IMG/VR virus record: IMGVR_UViG_3300037193_000833
Location: 1-28,011 of that record
DNA length: 28,011 nucleotides
Source: a virus
Strand: one strand, 5' to 3'
Shown: positions 16,264 through 22,443 of the stretch, piece after piece
How the letters are laid out: every line of letters starts with the position of its first letter
Numbering within the stretch: the stretch's first letter is position 1
The notes under the pieces: model-generated
Seen by the model: only the letters and a program-made list of their open reading frames with translations
What the model was told of the DNA's origin: nothing
Databases searched by the model: none
Made by a program: the position numbers and the translations under genes

Positions 16264-17738
16264 GCTCGCGGCCCAATGGTAGGACTGCTGGCATGACAGC
16301 CAATCTGCCCGCCGATGCCGCCGATGCCGTCCGAGCTCCCCATCGTCAAAGCCGGGCTACCCACGTTGAGCACGCCTGTGGTGGTGCTCGCAAAGTCCGG
16401 ATCATCCACAGATGAGTTTTCATCACGCGAGTTCACCGGATTTCCTGTCTCCAACATCGATTGCCAATTCGCCAATGTGGTCTGTGTGCTGCTGTTCCAC
16501 TGGCCACGAAATCCGCCCGCCGATCCGTTCCAGTACAAGTTGCTTCTCAGCCGACCGAATGTGCTGGTGGAGCTGGACAGGTCAACGTGATTGCGCGTTG
16601 ATCCCGATGTCACGACGACGATGTTGTCGTGATTCCAGTTATCTGCGCCGAAATTCGCTGCATCCAGTGAACCGAAAGCCGCCACCACCCCACTTCCGGC
16701 ATCCAGGATGATCGTGTTGTTATACGCACGCGTATTTCGGCAGGGCGTGCTGCCCGCGTTCGCGTAACTGATCGCGACCTCTGATATCCCACGAAGCAAA
16801 TTCTGCCGCACCCGCGTGACATTCGTCGCGTGCGTCTCCTGCATGAACATCCCGTTCGGGCAGTCTGCAAAATCGTTCTTCTCGACGATCAGGTAATTCT
16901 CCGTCGCACCCGATCCGCCAGAATTTCCCTTGATATAGATGGCGTTATAGATGTTCGTGAAGCGGTTGTTTGCTATGAGCCCGTTCAGCACGCTGTAACA
17001 GGTGAGCCCTGCAACGTTTCGGTTGTTCGCGCCCGAGAAAATGAAGTTCCTGACGTCATTGTCCGTGAACTCCATGTCCGTGATGTTGTCCGCCCACACC
17101 GCACTCGGATTCGAATGATCCTCGACGCTGTAGTCGCCACTTCGGCCGATGCCGTCGATGTAGCACCAACGAACGGCACAGCCGGTGCACGATCCACCGC
17201 CGTGGTAGAACAGCACCGCCCCTTCATCGATGCCAAATGCGCCGTTGCTGTGGCTCAGGACAAACCCGAGCATCTCGACATTCGACACACCGACAAAGCC
17301 GATGTGCGCCTTGTCATCGCCGCCGCCGACCTGGCTCGTTCCGTCGTGCGCCAACTCGGTCCGGTCCGCGTTTGTAAGCGGCGTCGACAGATTCGCGCCC
17401 GCATACTCGGCGAAATGTATGATTTTTTCAGTTGAACTACGCCCGGAATTCGCCGGGCTGAACGACGGCAACCCGCCACTCGTGTGATGCGTGGTGTTGC
17501 TCGCGCGGGTATACAAACTGCCGTTTCCGGCCAGCCAGCAGATGTATGTGTTTCTTCCCTCGAAAGTCGACGCGGTTGCTAACGCAAGCGCTTGCGTCGG
17601 AGTCCACGGACTGCCGAATGATCCATCTCCCGATCCGCCAGCAGATGCCGAAACGTAGAAATCCGCTGATTCAGCCGATGGATACGCGCTCTGGCTCTGG
17701 ACCTGATTTATGCTGCTTCGAACAAAGAGAAAGCTCAC
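16260..17738 (-). CDS. Second right-handed beta-helix protein (tailspike-like)
   Basis: 492 residues from a GTG at 17738; no Shine-Dalgarno is evident, so the start is uncertain. Near residue 27 the stretch FYVSASAGGSGDGSFGSPWT is a typical entry to a parallel beta-helix domain. Repeated N/G-turn coils follow (TGCAVRWCYIDGIGRSGDYS, GLIANNRFTNIYNAIYIKGN, LIVEKNDFADCPNGMFMQET). No signal peptide is seen. It heads the block of beta-rich ORFs upstream of TerS, far from the tail module. It may be a second receptor-binding or glycan-degrading protein; catalytic residues cannot be assigned by eye. Confidence 0.75.
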   Translation of the reverse strand: MSFLFVRSSINQVQSQSAYPSAESADFYVSASAGGSGDGSFGSPWTPTQALALATASTFEGRNTYICWLAGNGSLYTRASNTTHHTSGGLPSFSPANSGRSSTEKIIHFAEYAGANLSTPLTNADRTELAHDGTSQVGGGDDKAHIGFVGVSNVEMLGFVLSHSNGAFGIDEGAVLFYHGGGSCTGCAVRWCYIDGIGRSGDYSVEDHSNPSAVWADNITDMEFTDNDVRNFIFSGANNRNVAGLTCYSVLNGLIANNRFTNIYNAIYIKGNSGGSGATENYLIVEKNDFADCPNGMFMQETHATNVTRVRQNLLRGISEVAISYANAGSTPCRNTRAYNNTIILDAGSGVVAAFGSLDAANFGADNWNHDNIVVVTSGSTRNHVDLSSSTSTFGRLRSNLYWNGSAGGFRGQWNSSTQTTLANWQSMLETGNPVNSRDENSSVDDPDFASTTTGVLNVGSPALTMGSSDGIGGIGGQIGCHASSPTIGPRA

Positions 17739-17809
17739 CGGTTATGTCCGAAGGTCATTGCAATCAGCAGATGGATAGGTAACCGTTCCGGGCTCAGCGG
17801 GAGATAACA

Positions 17810-18799
17810 ATGACCAACGGACGAATCGCATACCTCGACATGCTCCGAGGGCTGGCCGCCGTCGCTGTGATGCTTCACCACTATGGTGAGCGCATCGGAT
17901 GGCACAACGTCGGCAACATGGGCGTCCCGGTGTTTTTCGTGCTCTCCGGTTACGTGATCGCCATGAGCGTCGGATCCCGGCCGCCGCGGTCCTGGTCGTT
18001 CCTCGGGCGTTTCGCGCTCAAAAGATCGATCCGCCTCGACCCGCCCTATTGGCTCAGCATCGCTGGCGTGCTTGTACTCGGATACATCGGCGCACAGTTC
18101 GGCATCCGCCACGAGCCCGCAGGCCTCGGGCAAGTCGCTGCCCACCTGTTCTATCTGCAGGGCATCCTCAACTACCCGCAGATTCAGGCGGTCTACTGGA
18201 CACTCTGTTACGAGATCCAGTTCTACCTCGCGCTGATTCTGCTGCTGTGGGTCGCCCGTGGCATGTTCGGCTTCATCCTGCTCGCCACGCTTGCAGTATC
18301 AATCGCTGACAGATTTCTCGACATCACCAACGATGCAGTGATGCTGCGGCACTGGTTCTGCTTCGCGCTCGGGGCGATCACGCGTTACGCCTCGAGCTGG
18401 CGCCTACCACAGCGCTATTTCCTGGCCGCCCTGCTGCTGGTGACCGGCTACGGGTTCACCGCGTTGGATGGATACGCCATCACCGCAGGGCTCACTGCGT
18501 TGTTGATCTACGCCGTGGTCGCCCTCAACCGCGAGTCGTTCGGCTCATGGGCACCATTGCAGTTCCTGGGCCGGATCAGCTACAGCCTCTACCTGACACA
18601 CCTGATCGGTGGCTGGCTTGTGCTGAGCATGGCACTCCGGTACATGCCAGGATGGCTTGCAATGCTGCTGGCGTCCGCTGTGGCGATTGTTAGCGCCTGG
18701 GTGTTCTACTTGTTCGCCGAGGCTCCAGCCGTGCGGTGGAGCCGTCTATTCCACTTGCAGCGCTCACCGAACACGGCGGCCGAGGCTACGCCCGCCTGA
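17810..18799 (+). CDS. Acyltransferase family 3 membrane protein (OafA-like), probable lysogenic-conversion gene
   Basis: 329 residues with about ten hydrophobic helices. The start has GGGAG 7 bases before the ATG. Family 3 signatures are visible: YLDMLRGLAAVAVMLHHY with H23 and H24, GVPVFFVLSGYVIAMS at about 38-53, YWTLCYEIQFYL, and FLGRISYSLYLTH. Enzymes of this family acetylate O-antigen or other exported sugars at the inner membrane. It is the only plus-strand gene inside the minus-strand late block and its end overlaps the convergent small gene by 14 bases. A weak TTGCAA element lies at 17758 but I see no convincing promoter. Independent orientation and function fit a moron altering host surface and phage adsorption. 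Substrate unknown. Confidence 0.88.
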   Translation: MTNGRIAYLDMLRGLAAVAVMLHHYGERIGWHNVGNMGVPVFFVLSGYVIAMSVGSRPPRSWSFLGRFALKRSIRLDPPYWLSIAGVLVLGYIGAQFGIRHEPAGLGQVAAHLFYLQGILNYPQIQAVYWTLCYEIQFYLALILLLWVARGMFGFILLATLAVSIADRFLDITNDAVMLRHWFCFALGAITRYASSWRLPQRYFLAALLLVTGYGFTALDGYAITAGLTALLIYAVVALNRESFGSWAPLQFLGRISYSLYLTHLIGGWLVLSMALRYMPGWLAMLLASAVAIVSAWVFYLFAEAPAVRWSRLFHLQRSPNTAAEATPA

Positions 18800-19007
18800 C
18801 TCGCTTGGTCGTGAGCAGTGGGAACGCGATCAGATCAGCAATGGACCGGTCCACTTTCGGGCGTCGCCGCGGTTTCGGCTTGGGCTGAGCCTCCTGCTCT
18901 CGCATTTCATCGACGATCACTTTCAGCAGCTTCTGGCGATCGGCCGAGCTGGCAGCCGCCAGACGTACCGTCTGCTCGGGCGTCAGAAGCTTGCCGCCTC
19001 TGATCAC
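18786..19007 (-). CDS. Small basic phage hypothetical
   Basis: 73 residues from a GTG that overlaps the upstream stop (GTGA). The sequence is helical then basic: LLTPEQTVRLAAASSADRQK, LLKVIVDEMREQEAQ, then KPKPRRRPKVDR. No domain recognised. The coupling to the fibronectin gene supports translation. The 14-base convergent overlap with the acyltransferase end suggests that gene was placed next to an existing operon. Confidence 0.6.
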   Translation of the reverse strand: MIRGGKLLTPEQTVRLAAASSADRQKLLKVIVDEMREQEAQPKPKPRRRPKVDRSIADLIAFPLLTTKRVRRA

Positions 19008-19579
19008 AGTACGATCTTGCTTACGATGTTCGACGGCGGATCGCTCTGATCCCCATCGGCCGCGTAAGCCCGGATCGCGAAATAATAGGTACCTGGCGCC
19101 AGATTGCTGACCGTGTAGCTGCTGATGCCTGGGTTCGCTACCTGGATTGTCTGTGTCATCGCATCCGGCGATGCGCCGTAGTGGATCCGGTATCCGGCAA
19201 GGTCCGTTAATGGGCTGCCATCGTTGTTTTGTAACCGCGGCGTCCAGGACAGCACTGCCTGCCTCACCGGCACTACTGGATCCGGCGTGACGGTGGAATA
19301 GCGCCGCGCGTTGTTACACCAACGGACCGCCTGGGTGGTCACTGCCGCCACCGCTGCCTTGCGCGTCTCCGCCGCGGTCATGGCTCGCGTGATCGCCTGG
19401 AGCCTATAGCAGTCGAGTTTGGCCGCCTCTTCAGTGGCGCCTTGGCCATACGCAATGATGGACGTGCCCTGATGCAGGTCGGCCCGCCAGTACACGGTGG
19501 ACTCGGCCGCCAGCGCCACGCCCGCGACGAGCAAGCACAGGCCAACCGCCACTACCGCGGCAGTGAACGAGAGACGCAT
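19004..19579 (-). CDS. Secreted fibronectin type III domain protein
   Basis: 191 residues from the ATG at 19579, chosen because it has GGAG 8 bases upstream and begins a clear signal peptide (MRLSFTAAVVAVGLCLLVAG, then VALAAES, cleavage near residue 25). The frame is open further upstream but that part is not protein-like. A helical segment with Cys57 and Cys88 follows, possibly a disulfide. Residues about 105-190 form a fibronectin III domain (AVLSWTPRLQ, AGYRIHYGASPD, YTVSNLAPGTYYFAIRAYAA). It is the first gene after the late promoter and terminator. A signal peptide on a late phage gene suggests a periplasmic or envelope role rather than a virion part; function is unknown. Confidence 0.8.
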   Translation of the reverse strand: MRLSFTAAVVAVGLCLLVAGVALAAESTVYWRADLHQGTSIIAYGQGATEEAAKLDCYRLQAITRAMTAAETRKAAVAAVTTQAVRWCNNARRYSTVTPDPVVPVRQAVLSWTPRLQNNDGSPLTDLAGYRIHYGASPDAMTQTIQVANPGISSYTVSNLAPGTYYFAIRAYAADGDQSDPPSNIVSKIVL

Positions 19580-19674
19580 CGGGGGGGCTCCGGTGTTAGA
19601 GGCCCCTATGTCCGCCTCGTGCAACTCAATGTGCATCTGTGTCGTAGTGACGGGCGGGAGGGGCCGAAAACGAA

Positions 19675-19698
19675 GAACCCCGCTCGGGGGCGGGGTTC
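19675..19698 (-). terminator. Intrinsic terminator just after late promoter (tR-prime-like)
   Basis: The minus-strand transcript reads GAACCCCGC, a 6-base loop, then GCGGGGTTC, a perfect 9-bp stem, followed by TTCTTCGTTTT. It lies only about 20 bases downstream of the start point predicted from the promoter at 19724-19752, so unmodified transcription should stop almost at once. This is the geometry expected of a Q-type antitermination target. Confidence 0.85.
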
Positions 19699-19723
19699 GG
19701 GGATAGTTTTGACCAGTACTTGC

Positions 19724-19752
19724 TTTATATGAATTTACCCGTTGCTTGTCAA
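19724..19752 (-). promoter_or_regulatory. Probable phage late promoter (PR-prime-like)
   Basis: On the minus strand TTGACA (19752-19747) is followed by a 17-base spacer and TATAAA (19729-19724). This is a near-consensus sigma-70 promoter. The -35 overlaps the last codons of the Q-like gene. The next element is a strong terminator and then the entire late operon. It is the best promoter I see in the window and needs no activator by its sequence. Confidence 0.85.
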
Positions 19753-20270
19753 TGCTCCGAAAGCTTCGCACGGCCTCGCAACTGCGCCTCGTATCGATAG
19801 TTAACAAGCATGCGTCCAAGCGCCTTCCTTGCTCGTCGCAGGCGCTCATTCATCGCATCGACCGTCGTCCCCAAGACTTCCGCCTTCTCTTTTGCGGAGA
19901 ACTCCCGCGCGTACACTGCACCTATCGCAAAGTTCACCGCGATAGCTTGGAACTGAGGCTCTGGCAGCAGGTTGACCGCCTTGTTCACGGCGAGGAGCGT
20001 CGGCGATACGTACCAGCAGCATTCCGAGAGAATGCGGTGACCGCCGTAATATGGATTCTGCTTGCCCTGTGCTGTGAGCTGGGACACCTGGAACCAATCG
20101 CGCGGCTCGTACAGTTCCACCCGTCCAACGCTCGTCGACTGCTCCGGGAAGCCGCCGGACAGCCCAACGCGCCAACGCGCCCGGCCCCAGTACTCCAACA
20201 GCGCATTCAGTTCGCGCCAATGGAGCGATGGCAGTTCATCAGTTGTTTCTTCCGCCATGACTGCACTCAC
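19749..20270 (-). CDS. Putative late gene antiterminator (Q-like) with sigma-region-4-like HTH
   Basis: 173 residues from a GTG with GGAG 6 bases upstream. The N-terminal half is Trp-rich (LPSLHWRELNALLEYWGRAR). The C-terminal half has AVNFAIGAVYAREFSAKEKA then EVLGTTVDAMNERLRRARKA, the layout of a sigma-70 region 4-like HTH seen in phage Q-, RinA- and ArpU-type late regulators. It is the last gene of the early operon. Directly after it come a strong promoter and a terminator, as Q precedes PR-prime and tR-prime in lambdoid phages. Length is close to phage 21 Q. The role rests on context plus the HTH; sequence identity to known Q proteins is not claimed. Confidence 0.7.
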   Translation of the reverse strand: MSAVMAEETTDELPSLHWRELNALLEYWGRARWRVGLSGGFPEQSTSVGRVELYEPRDWFQVSQLTAQGKQNPYYGGHRILSECCWYVSPTLLAVNKAVNLLPEPQFQAIAVNFAIGAVYAREFSAKEKAEVLGTTVDAMNERLRRARKALGRMLVNYRYEAQLRGRAKLSEH

Positions 20271-20605
20271 CGCTGTCTCCTGCCGCCCTTGATCTCTCGA
20301 ACTTTCCGACCGTACAGCGCCGCGAACAGGCGCTTACGCAGTGGCCAATCCCGAGCAGCCCTGCCCTTCACATCCTCCGTAACCAGGTCGTCACCTTCGA
20401 TGTACTCGGAATCGCATGTGTACTTGCCCACCTTCTCGCCGTTGACGATCAGCGGGTATTCAACGTGCAGTTTCAGGTCACGGATCTGGCCGGCGCGCTC
20501 GAGCAGCTTTAGTTCGCCGTAACGCTTGGCCTCTGCCTTGCTCGCGAACTTGATACCGTCGACCTCACACGGCTTGGCGCCATATTTGTTGGCGCGCGCT
20601 CTCAC
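20267..20605 (-). CDS. DUF1064 family protein (putative phage nuclease)
   Basis: 112 residues from a GTG overlapping the upstream stop (GTGA). NKYGAKPCEVDGIKFASKAEAKRYGELKLL is the DUF1064 signature. The later YIEGDDLVTEDVKG carries the acidic and lysine residues of a PD-(D/E)XK-like core (E in SKAEAKRY, D and K in EDVKG). Family members are proposed Holliday-junction or DNA-processing nucleases in phages. The ORF is coupled to the Q-like gene by overlap. Confidence 0.85.
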   Translation of the reverse strand: MRARANKYGAKPCEVDGIKFASKAEAKRYGELKLLERAGQIRDLKLHVEYPLIVNGEKVGKYTCDSEYIEGDDLVTEDVKGRAARDWPLRKRLFAALYGRKVREIKGGRRQR

Positions 20606-20793
20606 TGCCCCTTCCTCGGTAGCCTCGGGCTGGCTTCCAACCGTTCGCCTTTCGCTACAAGGTGCCTAGCTCGCTCCACACCCACGCCGAGCTCTGCGCC
20701 GATCTGCTTCAGCAGTTTCCCCTCTCGACGCAAGGCAAGCGCTTTGGCGGCGCGCGCCCGAGATGCCCGTGTGATCTCAACCATCGTTGGCAT
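20602..20793 (-). CDS. Small HTH protein
   Basis: 63 residues from the ATG at 20793 (MPTMVEITRASRARAAKALA), chosen because GGGAG lies 6 bases upstream; the frame is open further upstream but overlaps the preceding gene deeply. LLKQIGAELGVGVERARHLV is a plausible helix-turn-helix, and the protein is strongly basic. Probably a small DNA-binding regulator. It overlaps the upstream gene by 17 bases and the downstream DUF1064 gene by GTGA. Confidence 0.65.
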   Translation of the reverse strand: MPTMVEITRASRARAAKALALRREGKLLKQIGAELGVGVERARHLVAKGERLEASPRLPRKGQ

Positions 20794-21175
20794 TTCCAAC
20801 TCCCGTAGGTTGGGATGGTCCCTCATACAATGGGATGACCTCCCATTGCTTCGGATCACTGCGATCTGACTTGCGCCATTTCCAGGTCGTGTGTGTAACG
20901 TCCCAGGTTCCATCCTCAAACCTTCGCATCCATGCGCGCACTGGACGCGCTCCCGGCTCGGGGGCGAGTCCGCATCCGCAAGTGCTGCAGTGGGGCGGCT
21001 CGCGCTCGTGAGGCGGCTTCGGCTCTGGGACGGCTCGCTCCAGCACCGCAAGCAAAAAGTCGACGTGCAGCGGGCACATCTCGTAGCCCTGTCGCTTCGT
21101 TTCCTTTACGAATCCGATCACGAACTTCACCTGCTCCGGTGAGCCCCACTCCTTCGACGGGAGAGGGTCGGTCAT
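20777..21175 (-). CDS. Phage hypothetical with CxxC motif
   Basis: 132 residues from the ATG at 21175 (MTDPLPSKEWGSPEQVKFVI), which overlaps the stop of the mini membrane gene (ATGA) and has AAGGTG 8 bases upstream. PPHCSTCGCGL near the middle could bind metal, and C39 in YEMCPLHVDF lies earlier. The rest is Trp/Arg-rich (RAWMRRFEDGTWDVTHTTWK). No known family. Part of the overlapping early operon. Confidence 0.65.
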   Translation of the reverse strand: MTDPLPSKEWGSPEQVKFVIGFVKETKRQGYEMCPLHVDFLLAVLERAVPEPKPPHEREPPHCSTCGCGLAPEPGARPVRAWMRRFEDGTWDVTHTTWKWRKSDRSDPKQWEVIPLYEGPSQPTGVGNANDG

Positions 21176-21297
21176 TTGTGAAACACCTTCGACATTTGCC
21201 AACCGACAATCGCGAAAAAGCCAACGACGCCGGCAACGATGACGCTAACGCCGACACCGAGCGTCCACAGCAGCCAAATCGGAATGGTGATTGTCAT
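21172..21297 (-). CDS. Mini membrane protein (41 aa)
   Basis: 41 codons: [20 protein letters not shown] followed by VAGVVGFFAIVGWQ and a short basic tail. One strong transmembrane helix spans almost the whole protein. Its ATG overlaps the stop of the upstream gene (ATGA) and its stop overlaps the start of the next (ATGA), which is strong evidence for a real gene. Location is among early genes rather than a lysis cassette, so a holin role is less likely. Function unknown. Confidence 0.75.
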   Translation of the reverse strand: MTITIPIWLLWTLGVGVSVIVAGVVGFFAIVGWQMSKVFHK

Positions 21298-21518
21298 TTC
21301 GGCTCCGGCACTTCAAGAGAGCGCATAACGGTAATGCCCTTGCTAGTGCGTCTTGTCTGGATGCTGATCCCGAGCTTGCTCGCGGTTTCTCTAATCGTTC
21401 CATAACCCCACTGGAGACCGCAGTGGACGTAATTCCCTGGCTCCAACGATTTAAGCGTTGCAGTCAGGTCCGGCCTGAATACGATCTTGCGTTCAATGAA
21501 TGGCGATTGGCCCGTCAT
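21294..21518 (-). CDS. Small phage hypothetical
   Basis: 74 residues starting [20 protein letters not shown]. The second half, [20 protein letters not shown], follows [14 protein letters not shown] and may be a small winged or HTH-like unit. Start overlaps the upstream stop and stop overlaps the next start, both as ATGA. Function not recognised. Confidence 0.68.
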   Translation of the reverse strand: MTGQSPFIERKIVFRPDLTATLKSLEPGNYVHCGLQWGYGTIRETASKLGISIQTRRTSKGITVMRSLEVPEPK

Positions 21519-21889
21519 GCCATGGACTCCAGTTCAATCACCGGCACGCCTTTAGCTTTAGCTCTGCGGACCATGTCGGCTGTGCCGCGGCCACCGGGGA
21601 ACGCCACCACCAAGTCAGGCGCATGTTCATCGAGCATTTTCTGATTGCGTATCGGGCCTGCGGCCTTTCCGTGTAGTTGCCAATCAGCAAACTCCACACG
21701 ACATCCCTTGCCGTTCTTCCATGCCCATTGCCCAGCAAGCCGATCGGCACCGCTCGCGCCACCGTGGATGATTACATCCGGTTCAATCCCCCTAAGCACC
21801 ACATCGACTCTTGATGCATCAGAGTAGTCGCGGCCACCGCACACGAGAACGCGGAGCTGATCCTTTGTCGGCGCTTGCTCATTCTTCAT
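21515..21889 (-). CDS. DUF2493 / SLOG-family protein
   Basis: 124 residues from the ATG at 21889; an earlier TTG start is possible but lacks support. [20 protein letters not shown], then [32 protein letters not shown] and [17 protein letters not shown] are the ordered motifs of the DUF2493 (YspA-like) branch of the SLOG Rossmann superfamily. These proteins are thought to bind nucleotides or nucleotide-derived ligands. It is common in phages, but a biochemical role is not established. It overlaps a mini membrane gene upstream. Confidence 0.9.
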   Translation of the reverse strand: MKNEQAPTKDQLRVLVCGGRDYSDASRVDVVLRGIEPDVIIHGGASGADRLAGQWAWKNGKGCRVEFADWQLHGKAAGPIRNQKMLDEHAPDLVVAFPGGRGTADMVRRAKAKGVPVIELESMA

Positions 21890-21998
21890 CGCTGCCAATC
21901 CCCGCAAAGGTTCGCCATAGGAACAACACCCCGCCGCAGATCACCAGCATGCAGAACGATACGGCTATGCCTTGCTCCAGCAGCAGACGTGCGCTCAC
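21879..21998 (-). CDS. Second mini membrane protein (39 aa)
   Basis: 39 codons from a [23 protein letters not shown] then [19 protein letters not shown]. It has a single transmembrane helix and an acidic end. The GTG overlaps the upstream stop (GTGA), and the end overlaps the start of the SLOG gene by 11 bases. These couplings make it credible despite its size. Function unknown; it might anchor or regulate the SLOG protein, which is speculation. Confidence 0.65.
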   Translation of the reverse strand: MSARLLLEQGIAVSFCMLVICGGVLFLWRTFAGIGSDEE

Positions 21999-22210
21999 CG
22001 CGGCACCAGCATCTCAGGCGGCGCGCAGACGTTCTCGCCATTGGTCAGCACCTGATATCCCAGCCGCTTGCCGATCAACTCACCGTAGTCGTTGTACACG
22101 TCGCGCTCCTCCAATCCGCCAGTGATCACGCCTGCCATGAATGAGAACTTCGGGTAGCGCGGGCTGTGCTTGAGCATGCACTCGTCGCCGATCTGGAATT
22201 CGCTACTCAT
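21995..22210 (-). CDS. Small phage hypothetical
   Basis: 71 residues: MSSEFQIGDECMLKHSPRYP, then VITGGLEERDVYNDYGELIG, ending [10 protein letters not shown]. The pattern suggests a small beta-barrel that could bind nucleic acid or protein. Coupled on both sides by ATGA or GTGA overlaps. No family recognised. Confidence 0.68.
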   Translation of the reverse strand: MSSEFQIGDECMLKHSPRYPKFSFMAGVITGGLEERDVYNDYGELIGKRLGYQVLTNGENVCAPPEMLVPR

Positions 22211-22443
22211 GCGACTTCCTTTGCGGCCTTCTTTGCCGCGTACATTGCTCGCTGCTTTTCCAACCGCTCTCGATGGATGTCACACATTGCCTTCACAATC
22301 TCTTTGTCGTAGCCGGCGTCAACGTGAGTTCCAAACGGACTCCAGGCATTGAACCACGTGCCGTGCTTGTTATCAGCCCAACTGATCTTGTAGCCGTGCT
22401 CATTGATGGCTTCTCGCTTCTTCGGGTCAGCGACCCACGTCAT
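22207..22443 (-). CDS. Small phage hypothetical
   Basis: 78 residues: MTWVADPKKREAINEHGYKI, then WADNKHGTWFNAWSPFGTHV, and a charged C-terminal helix (CDIHRERLEKQRAMYAAKKA). No enzyme motif is recognised. It overlaps the primase-helicase stop (ATGA), so it is co-translated with replication genes. Confidence 0.68.
   Translation of the reverse strand: MTWVADPKKREAINEHGYKISWADNKHGTWFNAWSPFGTHVDAGYDKEIVKAMCDIHRERLEKQRAMYAAKKAAKEVA

Noticed and set aside
17735-18145. 136-codon minus-strand ORF opposite the acyltransferase
   Set aside because: It is an antisense shadow of a clear membrane protein gene; composition is not protein-like and no ribosome site was seen.
19580-19849. N-terminal extension of the fibronectin III ORF
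   Set aside because: It would run through the late promoter and terminator; the signal peptide at 19579 marks the real start.
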